From CAVPCZ01 sp963702445 (GTDB taxonomy: Bacteria > Bacteroidota > Ignavibacteria > UBA10030 > UBA6906): a stretch of DNA of 64,000 nt. The notes under the pieces were generated by a model, which was not told the origin of the DNA, made no database searches, and saw nothing but the letters and a program-made list of their open reading frames with translations. The DNA lies in contig CAVPCZ010000012.1 in assembly GCA_963702445.1 (NCBI GenBank), forward strand, positions 385,770-449,769, in the 5' to 3' direction. Made by a program: the position numbers and the translations under genes. This document shows, in pieces, positions 18,980 to 28,202 of this stretch (within the stretch, counting starts at the first letter, position 1; each line of letters begins with the position of its first letter).

Positions 18980-21900
18980 ATCCGCCTCGAGACAGATAGT
19001 GGTGCCGGCATTCCGGGCGCTTTCCAGTGTGAGTATTCCTTTAATCGCGGCTGCCCGTAAGCGCATTCCTGCAAGACCGCGGCCTGAGGACTTCACGGTT
19101 GTATCGAAACCGATCCCATCATCCTTTACGCACAAACGGAGTTGTTTTTCCTTCACTTCTACGAAAATGCGTACATTCGCCGCTTGGGCGTGGCGAACGA
19201 CGTTATTGAGCATCTCCTTGAATATCATCAAGACGTGGCGTCTGAATTCCATGTCGAGGGGGTGAGGAGGCACATTCCCGGGTATATCAAGTGTGAACTG
19301 ATGGCCGGCCAGCATCTTTTCCGCCACTCCGCGGATGCGGTCAAGAAGATCGGGAAACCTGCCCAACTCGGGGTTCACGACCCAGACCACGTCGCGCAGG
19401 TTGTCGGCCGTATTGCGTACCAGGCGGCCGAGATTCAAGAGCCTGGTCTGCTGCGGGGCCCCTGCAGGCAGCTGCCTGGCGATGAGTTCGCTCTCCAGGG
19501 CGATACTGCTCAGCTCGCTTCCGATATCATCGTGCAGGTCGTCGGCGATTCGCAGGCGGACCCGTTCGAGCGCAAGGATCCTGGAGATCCGGTATCGGTT
19601 GAAGCCGTAGAACATCCCCATCACCATCAGGGCGACCGATCCCCTGAACCACCACGTTTGCCACCAGGGCGGTGATATGGAGACGGCAATCGCGATTTCC
19701 TGATCGGGCCATCGACCGAATGTGTTGATCGCCTTAACCCTGAACACGTAGTTCCCGGGAGCCAGGCCGGGATACCGTACCGAGCGCCGCTCCCGCGACT
19801 CTACCCAGGAGTCCTCGAGCCCTTCGAGCTTGAAGAAGTAGCGGATCAGATGCGCCCCACCAGGGTCGATTGCGGCAAACCCGAATTCAAGGACATTTTT
19901 GGAATGTGGCATCTCCAGAGTTGAACCCGCATAGACCTTCTCCAATGGGAGATTCGTGGTATCGTTGATTGACACTTTCGTGAAGACAAAGGGTGGTGTT
20001 CGTCCAGGTGTAAGCAGACTGTCCGGATGGACAATATTCATCCCTCCATAGCCCACAAGAACTACCCTTCCGTCCTGGAGTGTGGTCATATTGATGGGGA
20101 CACACGCGCCATCGGAATAGTCGTAGTTGGCAAAAATTCCCGTGCCAGGGTCCAGGACCGACAGACCTTTTTCCAGGTAGCGGACCCACGGTCTTCCGCT
20201 GCTGTCATTCCCGAGCGGATACGCAATCAATGCATCCGGAAAAGTGGAGTTCGAAAACACCCTGAATCTCTTCTTCTCCGGTTCCCAGAGATTGAGCTCC
20301 TTGCATGCGATCCAAGCGCTTCGGCGAATCCTGATAAGTCGCTTGCGGATTGGAACTGCTCAGCGACCCTGGGTCGTTCGGGTCGTGCTCAAAGAACTCC
20401 GATTTCCCCGAGGAGGAGTCAAGAACGAACAATCCGAGAAACTCGTCCGAGATCCATATTCTGCCGCGAACATCGCGCATCAGATGCCTGGGCTGGACCA
20501 TTGAGACATCAGGGACCTTCGAGAACCGCTGCGTGCGGATGTCAAAGGCCAGCAATCCGTCGTTGTAGCCAGCGAGCCACAATGTGTCTCCGGTTTTTCT
20601 CAGAATACCCTCACAAACATCCTGCTTCAATGCTTGACCTGCCGGCTGATCTGAGAACCGGAAATTCCTGACGCGCCCGCTTTGAACGTCGAAGCGGTAG
20701 AGCCCCAGTCCCCAGGCGCCGTACCACAATGTTCCATGCCTTTCGTTGAGGGAGGTCCAGACGCCGGCGCGTGCATATCTGCTTTTCTCCCCTTGAATAG
20801 GTCCACAACGCGCAGGACGCTGAGGTCCTCCAGCCGGATGTTTGCGACTTTTCCCTCAGTTCCAATCCAATATGATCCATCGTCCCACCGGTCGATGGTT
20901 TCCATCTCCATCGGCCATCCAGAGGGTCCCCGCAGTGCATAGTGGGCAAATCGAAACGATGCAGGCGGTAGAAGATACAGCCCGTCATCGGCCGTGCTTA
21001 TCCAGAGTATTCCCGTGCTGTCGGCTGACATTCGCGTGAACATCGATTTTCCCGGAGCCTGGCCGTTTGGAAGGAACTCCCTGTATTCTCCGGACACCGG
21101 GTCGAACAGGTCGATCCCGTCGCCTGTCGCAATCCACATCCCCCCCTTCCCGTCCAGTTGAAGCTCCTGGATCCGTCCGTCTCGTGATCTCGAGCCCCCA
21201 ATCGGCCCCTTGTGATAGCCCGTCACCGATCCGCTCACCCGGTCAAGCAGATACAGACCGTGGGTGATCGTGCCGATCAGAGTTTCTGGGGGCTCTCCGG
21301 GTAGAGGACAGGGAGAGGGATAGTGTCAAGATCCAGCCCGGCGACATGTGGCAGCCGAGGGCGCGAGACGGCGCCGGTCTCACGGTCGACAAGAAACAGC
21401 CCGCCACCCGAGGAAACCAGGACGCTCTTCCTGTCCCAGGGGACCACCTTCTCCACCCACCCCTTGAACGCGCTGTCATTGATGCTCAGGGAACTTTGCG
21501 TGACGTGCCACGCTGTCGGGATGGGTGTCGTCGAGTGCACTGCCAAGGTCGAGCCGCACAGCCTGCCCGTCCGCGAATCCGATCCAGAGCGGTCCGGCAC
21601 CGTCTTCCATGATGTAACCTACATAGTGTCCTTGAAACCAGAGGCTGTCGGCCCGGCGCGGAAGGAAGTTGACGAACCGGTCTTTCGACGGGTCATACAG
21701 ACTGAGGCCGGTGGCAGAGGTGCCGACCCAGAGGCGTCCTTTCCTGTCCACGTGGAGCGTGATAACGCTGTTCGAGGACAGGCTGTGAGGATTACCTGGC
21801 TGGTTGCGATAGACTTTGCACGAGTAACCATCGTACCGCACAAGGCCGTCAACCGTGCCGACCCAGATGAACCCCTGAGGATCTCTTACGACATTGGATC

Positions 21901-22150
21901 GCATCTCGTTTGAAGGGAAACCATCGGCTGTTGTCAGGCGGTTGAAGTGGAAGACGGGGAGGAGCTTGTCCTGTGCGGCGAGGGGTCGACAACGGAGGAA
22001 CAGAAGTGCGAGCGCCAGGCTTTCTACGCCGAATTTACGGCAGGCATGGAGATGGGGTTGAGGGAGTTTCTGAATCGCGCCTGCCGGTGGTGCTGATTTT
22101 GAATTCTGAGGTCTCTGGTCTGAGTTCAGAATTCGCCTGTTTCTGACCAT
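18959..22150 (-). pseudogene. Beta-propeller sensor histidine kinase, copy 1 (frameshifted)
   Basis: This is the damaged twin of the intact kinase at 51556-54750. The start ATG 22150 gives MVRNRRILNSDQRP and lies 60 bases after the promoter at 22211-22239. Fragments are 22150-21480, 21600-21277, 21238-20630, 20729-20210 and 20260-18959. The last carries the propeller end, Y_Y_Y, a membrane segment (ALMVMGMFYGF), HisKA_3 with IADDLHDDIGSELSS, and HATPase_c with KDDGIGFD and GRGLAGM. Against the intact copy the breaks are small: an extra G near 21490 (CAGGGAA for CAGGAA), a lost C near 21279 (GATCAGAG for GATCCAGAG), a lost T near 20793 (CCCTTGAA for CCCTTTGAA), and a rearranged stretch at 20308-20320. 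Whether these are real or sequencing slips is open. Confidence 0.88.
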
Positions 22151-22210
22151 GAGAAACCTACACTGGCGTGTACGATGCCTGCGGCACAAGGAATCCAATA
22201 ACACGGGAGT

Positions 22211-22239
22211 AAGGTACAACGCGGTGTGGCCAGAGTCAA
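22211..22239 (-). promoter_or_regulatory. Promoter of kinase copy 1 (family P2)
   Basis: On the minus strand TTGACT (22239-22234), 17 bases, TACCTT (22216-22211). The same core and leader, ending GTAGGTTTYYCATG, occur at 54810, 40097 and, more diverged, 63798. Confidence 0.7.
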
Positions 22240-22396
22240 TCGGTCGATTCTTCCTGAGGCGACTGTGGGCCGCCAGGAATCCGTAGAGTACGAAGATGGC
22301 AGAATCTTCCACCGCCATCGCCTGGTTCCTGGAAAAAGTGTGGCGGCAACGTACATGCGATACTCCTCACTGCGATACCCCTTGCCCTCCCAATCC

Positions 22397-22427
22397 TTGA
22401 CACTCTCGATCCCTTTCTCTATTTTTC
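22397..22427 (+). promoter_or_regulatory. Promoter of the HTCS gene (family P1)
   Basis: TTGACA at 22397-22402, 17-base spacer, TATTTTTC at 22420-22427. Apart from a few substitutions it and the following 70 bases match the promoter and leader at 4412-4510. It is divergent from the P2 promoter at 22211, so the two kinase genes share a 160-base control region. Confidence 0.7.
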
Positions 22428-22491
22428 TGCCTGATCAACACCCCTACTCTTTCCGGCGTTTCGTCACCCTCAAGTTTCAGCAGGGGGGCAC

Positions 22492-24402
22492 TTGGGTTTC
22501 CTGCCGACCTGTTACCATCGCTGATTTCCGCCGAATTCGCCAATTTCGGGTCGGACTAGTGTGCCTGTTTCTCGCACTCCCCTTTCTCGTTCCTCTCTCC
22601 GCTCAACAAAAGCTCCTCCCCGTCTTGCACTTCCAGCAAGTGAGGGATCGCTCCGATGCAGTGCTCTGGTCACGCGTGGTCCGCGATTCTCTCGGTTTTG
22701 TGTGGATAGGCACCGTCAACGGGCTCGAACGGTTCGACGGCTACGGCATCAAGGAATACCGCAACGCGGAACAGGATCCCTATTCGCTTTCCTCCAATAT
22801 CATCCAGTCGCTTTTCTGTGACAGCAAGAACCGGCTCTGGATCGGGACACTCTACACGGGCATCTCCCTGTATGACCGCTTCCGTGATCGGTTTTTCAAC
22901 TTCCCGCTCCCTGAGGGATATTCGGTCACCGGCCGGATAATGCTGCCCAGGCGTTTCGTTGAGGACCGCACAGGCACCATCTGGTTTGCTGCACGGGGAG
23001 GAATCGTGCGCATCGACGTCCCTTCCCGCTTCGGCCCGAGCGACTTCGACAGTCTCGCCCGGCATGTTCGCTTCAGGGCGATCCCGGTTGCTAGGCCGGA
23101 GACTGAGGTATATGATCTCTGTATTCGGAAGGACGGCACGTTTGTCGTCGGAACCGACAGCGGGCTTGTGATTCTTGATCCCGCAACGCTCATCCTCTCC
23201 CGCCCGCATTTCACCGACCGCGTGGCCCGGCGGCTCGAATCCCTTTCCCTTTGCAGCCTCGTTCAGGAACCGGACGGGATACTCTGGGCAGCAACAGCAA
23301 CCGAGGGACTCTTCCGTCTCGATTGGCAACAGGGCACGGCCACCAACTACAGACACCACGAAGGGGATAGTAGCTCGATCAGATACGACGATATCCTCAG
23401 CATTGAACTGGACCAGCGTGGCAATCTGTGGGTTGGTACCATGAAAGGGTTTGATCTTTTTTCCCCCGTGAAGGGCGGTGCATTCCCTACCTGACGTATG
23501 GGTCGGCCCCTGGAACCGGTCTGCGTCCGAAAATCTCTGTGGACAAAACGGGCACACTCTGGTTCATCTCCAACAACGGCGTCCATTGGCTCAGTCCGCG
23601 ATCACTCCTCCTTCCGCATTATTCGTTGAAGAAGGCGGATGGATGGCTGCAATCGTTTACGTCTGTCGAACGTGACCGGAACGGCACAATATGGTGCTTC
23701 TCGGATGGCAAGCTGCTGCAGATGGACATCTCCACCATGAAGGTCAGCGGCGCCATCGACGTTTTTCGTGGAAAGAGGCCGGATTACAGCGACGTCGATG
23801 ACAGAACCACATCGCTTCTCGACGGGAATGGGAATTTCTGGCACGCCGCATGGAATCTTGGTCTCTACAAAGTCAATCTGAGCACCAAACAGGTCGACAA
23901 CTATGATTATCGCCCGTTCATTGGAAAGTCCACTTCCATACGGAGCATTGCACAAGGTCCCGGCGATTCCCTCTGGACTGGAACCTACGTCAATGGAGTA
24001 TTTCTCTTTGATCCTGCACGTGCGACATTCTCCCCCTCAGGGATGGACAGTACCGGGAACGTGGTCACGAAAGTCAGCGATGGAACAGTCTGGGTCGCCA
24101 CGGTCGGTGAGGGTCTTTTGGTTCATAACCCCGCCACCGGCAAGACAATCAGCTTTGTGCACAATCCATCCGACCGTCATTCCCTGAGCGACAACCTTGC
24201 CCGCTTGGTGTATGAAGATCCTTCCGGACGCATCTGGGTCGGAGCAGGCAAAGGCATAAATCTCTGGGATCCCGGAACATCAACTTTTCAGCTCTTTCCA
24301 AACCCGAGCTTCGAGAAGTCACTTTTTTCAATACCGATCGGCTCGGACAGGAAAGGCAGGGTGTGGATACGCATTCATTTCCGACAACCTCTCTTTCTTT
24401 GA
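22492..24402 (+). pseudogene. HTCS hybrid sensor, N-terminal periplasmic propeller part (frameshifted)
   Basis: By analogy with 4508 the start would be the TTG at 22492 after AGGGGGG, but one indel then separates it from the signal peptide frame (VCLFLALPFLVPLSAQQ, about 22558). Without that repair only a weak GTG at 22558 is available. Propeller blades follow: GFVWIGTVNGLERFDGYG, RLWIGTLYTGISLYDR and others. The frame ends at 23494 (GGAFPT for an expected GGCIPYLTYG, one base lost near 23475). It resumes at about 23490 with ISVDKTGTLWF through RIWVGAGKGINLWDPG to 24402, where a second indel near 24375 leads into the kinase half. The family is the Bacteroidota HTCS group, which senses glycan or peptide breakdown products in the periplasm. 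Confidence 0.85.
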
Positions 24403-24466
24403 TCCGGCGGACAGCAGTTTCACCAACTTTGATCCTTCCAACGGACTCAGTGGCGCGTCCGCCGAC

Positions 24467-26740
24467 ATGCAGATTCTTGATGACGGAAGAATCCTCCTGA
24501 CCGGTACCGCGGGTTTGAACATCTTTCATCCCGACAGCCTCCGGTACACCCGTCAGGCACCGCATCTGGTCATCACGCAGCTCGTCGTCAACGACTCACT
24601 GGTGATTTCTCCGCAGCTCGCGGGCGGGTCGGGCGCTCCCCGGTTTGCTCATGACCAGAATGTACTCGAATTGACGTTTGCTGCGACAGATATAGACGCA
24701 CCAGATCTTGTGAAATACGAATACAGGCTGGTAGGTCTTGAGAACGACTGGGTCAAGCCGAAGAACCGCCGCTATGTTCGCTATACCGCACTCGCTCCTG
24801 GAGATTATGTATTTACTGTGAGGGCGTCCTCTGCATGGCGGGAATGGCCGCCCCAGGAGACGTCATTTGCCTTCAGTATTTCGCCACCATGGTGGCGAAC
24901 CGCATGGGCTTATGGCATATATGTCCTGATCATCACGGGACTTCTTTTTGCAGCATACCGCGCACGTCTCCAGCAGATGCGTCTGAAGCAGCGCATGGAG
25001 ATGGAACACTTCCAGGCAGAACACCTCGCGGAAGTGGACCGGATGAAATCCCGCTTCTTTGCGAATATCTCACACGAATTCCGCACGCCGCTCACGCTCA
25101 TACTCGGGCCTGTGGAGACAACGTTATCGACGTCGCTTGATGCGCGCGTGAGAGAAACACTCATCCTTGTGAAGCGGAATGCGCAGAAGCTGCACGCTTT
25201 GGTCAATCAACTCCTTGAGTTTTCGCGCATCGAAGCGGGGAATCTAAAGCTCTCGGTCAGTGATGCGGATCTTGTTCCATTCCTTCAACGTGTGGTGCAA
25301 TCGTTCCAATCGTGGGCTGAACGCAAGAAGATCGCATTGAAGTTTTTTCCGGAATCAGACTCAATTCCGGGATACTTCGACGCTGACAAACTCGAGAAAA
25401 TCATCAATAACCTGGTGTCCAATGCATTGAAATTCACTGCGGAATGCGGACGGGTGGAAGTACATGTGGTTCTTGCTCCTCCTCCAATTCAGCATTCAGA
25501 ACTCAGAGCTCAGAAGTCAGAATTCAGGCCGCCCGGGACAGCTAGACGGGGTGTGGAACAAACTGAAGGAAGGGGGGTGACGATCTCCGTCTCAGACACC
25601 GGTCCCGGGATTTCCCCGGAACATCTCCCCCATATCTTCGACCGCTTCTACCGCATTGATGAATCACACAGGACCGAAGGGACGGGCATCGGACTGGCTC
25701 TCACGAAAGAACTGGTGGATCTCCACCACGGCACAATCGCCGTACAAAGCGAGGTCAACAAGGGAACCACGTTCACAGTAAACATCCCGCTCGATAAGGA
25801 TTCCTACAAGACGGAGGAAATCTCCAAGACACCATCGGAACCTGACGAGGAACCATCATCTCCTCTCTCCGAGGTATTTGCCCCCGTGGATGGACATGCC
25901 TCCCCCGACGCCCGGCCAAAGGGGGAAAAGCCCCTTGTGTTGGTGGCGGAGGACAACGTCGATGTACGGGCCTACATAAGGAGCCATCTCGACATAGAGT
26001 TTTCGGTGCATGAAGCAGAGAACGGTCGAACGGCGCTTGAAAAAGCGATCGACGTTATCCCTGATCTGGTGGTGAGTGACGTCATGATGCCCGAAATGGA
26101 CGGATACGAACTGACCCGGGCATTGAAACAAGATGAGAGGACGAGCCACATTCCCGTCATTCTCTTGACGGCCAGGGCGGCTTCGGAGAGCAAGATCGAG
26201 GGATTGGAGACGGGAGCGGACGATTACCTCACCAAACCATTTGATGCAAAGGAATTGTTGACCAGGATCCGGAACCTGATCGAGATCAGGCGGCAGCTCA
26301 GGAAGAAATTCTCGGCGGGTACGGTGCTCAAGCCCGGCGAGGTTGCCGTCCCTTCAATCGATGACGCCCTGCTGAAGCGGATCATGGAAGCGGTAGAAGC
26401 AAAGATGGGGGATGAAAGCTTTGGCGTCGAGCAACTTGCCCGCCAGGTGGCACTTGGACGGCGCCAGCTTGAGCGCAAGCTTCTGGGTCTCACAAACCTC
26501 TCCCCCGCCGAATTCATCCGCTATATGCGCCTGCAGCGGGCTCATGAGTTGCTGAAGAAGAACGCCGGTTCCGTTGCCGAAATTGCGTTTCAGGTGGGTT
26601 TCGGCAGCCCGTCCCACTTCAGCTCCTCCTTCCACCAGCAGTTTGGCTTCCCTCCCTCCGAGGTAGCAGCGTCAGGTCATGTAATCCGGCTCTTGATTGC
26701 ACAAATGTCGCAATTCTGGATGCTTTTGTCGCGCCTGTGA
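24467..26740 (+). CDS. HTCS hybrid sensor, kinase-receiver-AraC part
   Basis: 757 residues read in one frame from ATG 24467, though the frame is open from about 24380 and this is the continuation of the propeller part. Order: last propeller blade (1-60), Y_Y_Y Ig-like domain (62-140), membrane helix (144-164), HisKA with H203 (FFANISHEFRTPLT), HATPase_c (305-442: NNLVSNALKF, DTGPGISP, GTGIGLALTKEL), receiver (488-605, D538 in VVSDVMMPEMDGYE, K in DDYLTKPFDAKE) and AraC HTH (about 640-745). A foreign-looking segment (337-365) interrupts the ATPase domain (see 25487-25528). The last 18 residues (VIRLLIAQMSQFWMLL) run past the usual AraC end PSEV, so the stop may have shifted. It probably activates the two secreted-protein genes directly downstream. 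Confidence 0.9.
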   Translation: MQILDDGRILLTGTAGLNIFHPDSLRYTRQAPHLVITQLVVNDSLVISPQLAGGSGAPRFAHDQNVLELTFAATDIDAPDLVKYEYRLVGLENDWVKPKNRRYVRYTALAPGDYVFTVRASSAWREWPPQETSFAFSISPPWWRTAWAYGIYVLIITGLLFAAYRARLQQMRLKQRMEMEHFQAEHLAEVDRMKSRFFANISHEFRTPLTLILGPVETTLSTSLDARVRETLILVKRNAQKLHALVNQLLEFSRIEAGNLKLSVSDADLVPFLQRVVQSFQSWAERKKIALKFFPESDSIPGYFDADKLEKIINNLVSNALKFTAECGRVEVHVVLAPPPIQHSELRAQKSEFRPPGTARRGVEQTEGRGVTISVSDTGPGISPEHLPHIFDRFYRIDESHRTEGTGIGLALTKELVDLHHGTIAVQSEVNKGTTFTVNIPLDKDSYKTEEISKTPSEPDEEPSSPLSEVFAPVDGHASPDARPKGEKPLVLVAEDNVDVRAYIRSHLDIEFSVHEAENGRTALEKAIDVIPDLVVSDVMMPEMDGYELTRALKQDERTSHIPVILLTARAASESKIEGLETGADDYLTKPFDAKELLTRIRNLIEIRRQLRKKFSAGTVLKPGEVAVPSIDDALLKRIMEAVEAKMGDESFGVEQLARQVALGRRQLERKLLGLTNLSPAEFIRYMRLQRAHELLKKNAGSVAEIAFQVGFGSPSHFSSSFHQQFGFPPSEVAASGHVIRLLIAQMSQFWMLLSRL
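25487..25528 (+). repeat. TCAGA-type short repeat inside the kinase ATPase domain
   Basis: The stretch is built from the unit TCAGAAyTCAGA (attcagcattcagaactc, then agagctcagaagtcagaatt). It keeps the reading frame and adds residues not seen in the paralogues at 359-445 and about 36900-37010. Related TCAGA-rich stretches lie in the 5' coding ends of three kinase genes (22101-22136, 39988-40020, 54701-54735). Confidence 0.55.
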
Positions 26741-26841
26741 TACCTCCCCTGCAGGCGTTTTTTCTACATTGTGCCAGGAACCGGTCAGCCAGATCGGTGA
26801 CGGCCCGATTCCGCCTGAACAACCTCAGAGGAGAAACGACG

Positions 26842-28125
26842 ATGAAGCACACCTTGGTACTGCCCTTCTTGCTCGCAACGGCCCTGGTTACCGCCAACTG
26901 CGACGCATTTGGACAATTCAACTGGACAAAAGACACACGTAATCCTGTACTCTCCGGGGTTAATGGAGCATGGAACAATCACGTGTTCAGTCCCTGTGTT
27001 CTCTTCAATTCCGATTCTGCACGCTATGAAATGTGGTTCAACACCACACCTGGCTCTCAGGGTTACTCCAATATGCATCCTTGGCAGGTGGGTTTCGCAG
27101 TGTCCAACAATCTGGTCGACTGGACGATGTTGTCCTCGGCCGTATTGTCGCCCGACTCCGGTAAATGGGACAATCTCACGATCGACGTACCGGAGGTCAT
27201 ACGGGAAAACGGACAATACAAGATGTGGTATACCTCCTGGAAGGACTATTCGTCCCCGGATTACCTGGGATATGCCACATCCCCCGACGGGATACACTGG
27301 ACGAAATATCCGGGAAATCCTGTCTTCGGGCCCGGAACTGCAGCCTGGGAAATTGGCGGCCCCTATGGCTGTACGGTTATGCCGGTTCAGGGAGGATACA
27401 AGATGTGGTATGGGGGCTACGATGCAGCCTACGCGGTCATCCGGATAGGATATGCGACTTCCGCTGACGGAATCACCTGGAATCGGGATACGGTAAACAA
27501 CCCGGTCTTGAATCCCGGAGCGTCAGGTCAATGGGATGACAAATCTGTGTTTGGGCCAAACGTTCTTCGCATTGGCAATGTTTACTACATGTGGTATGCC
27601 GGCGCAACAACCAGCGGGACATCCGAAGCGACCGGAGTAGCCACATCCCCTGATGGAATTAACTGGACAAGGCATGCGGCAAATCCGGTGCTGGTACCCT
27701 CATCAGGAGCCTGGGATACAGAGTGGGCCGACGTGGGAAGTGTGGTGCAAAGTGGGAACACCCTTCACATGTGGTACGACGCAATGGACGCAAATCTTGT
27801 CAGAATCGGACATGCCACTGCACTCATAACGGGAATTGCTGAAGGTGAAGCGGAACTCCCGCAAACTTTCATGCTCGAGCAGAATTTCCCGAATCCATTC
27901 AATCCGACGACGTTGATCACATATCAGTTGCCGGTGGCCTGTAGTGTCCGGCTGGTGGTCTACGACCCTCTGGGCCGCGAGGTGGCGGTGCTAGTAAATG
28001 AGAATAAGGCGGCAGGGAGCCATGAGGTCACATTTGATGTAGCCGGCCTGGCGAGCGGAGTGTATTTGTACCGACTCGTGGCTGGTGGGTATCGTGACGT
28101 CAAGGCAATGGTATTGCTGCGGTGA
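26842..28125 (+). CDS. Secreted five-bladed beta-propeller protein with T9SS sorting domain
   Basis: 427 residues from ATG 26842, chosen for the GAGGAGAAACGAC just upstream and the signal peptide (KHTLVLPFLLATALVTANC). The mature part is a repeat of blades with the pattern NWTKDTRNPVL, YKMWYTSW, GYATSPDGIHW and YYMWYAG. This resembles the GH43/GH130/GH32-like propeller glycosidases and their non-catalytic relatives. I see no full catalytic triad, so glycosidase activity is only possible. The C-terminal domain is FMLEQNFPNPFNP, then YDPLGREVAVLVNE, ending VKAMVLLR, a complete type A sorting domain. It is 101 bases after the HTCS gene and 77 before the GHL10 gene, probably one transcription unit. 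It is homologous to the C-terminal half of the chimera at 8900-11737. Confidence 0.88.
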   Translation: MKHTLVLPFLLATALVTANCDAFGQFNWTKDTRNPVLSGVNGAWNNHVFSPCVLFNSDSARYEMWFNTTPGSQGYSNMHPWQVGFAVSNNLVDWTMLSSAVLSPDSGKWDNLTIDVPEVIRENGQYKMWYTSWKDYSSPDYLGYATSPDGIHWTKYPGNPVFGPGTAAWEIGGPYGCTVMPVQGGYKMWYGGYDAAYAVIRIGYATSADGITWNRDTVNNPVLNPGASGQWDDKSVFGPNVLRIGNVYYMWYAGATTSGTSEATGVATSPDGINWTRHAANPVLVPSSGAWDTEWADVGSVVQSGNTLHMWYDAMDANLVRIGHATALITGIAEGEAELPQTFMLEQNFPNPFNPTTLITYQLPVACSVRLVVYDPLGREVAVLVNENKAAGSHEVTFDVAGLASGVYLYRLVAGGYRDVKAMVLLR

Positions 28126-28202
28126 TCGAAGAGGGTGGATCTGCAACTGAATACTTGGCGAATTTGAGATGTAGACGAGGGAAGGCTACGGAGGAGATCA
28201 TC

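Noticed and set aside
21323..21913. 196-codon plus-strand frame opposite kinase copy 1 (also 53812-54513)
   Set aside because: It is antisense to the propeller coding sequence, with composition typical of a shadow frame and no domain.
26842..28125. Firm call as a GH43 glycosidase
   Set aside because: The propeller repeats fit, but I could not place the three catalytic acidic residues, so only a propeller of unknown activity is claimed.
28122..28202. GHL10 protein start at 28122
   Set aside because: It overlaps the previous gene's stop and lacks a ribosome site. ATG 28203 follows GGAGGAG and begins a signal peptide.
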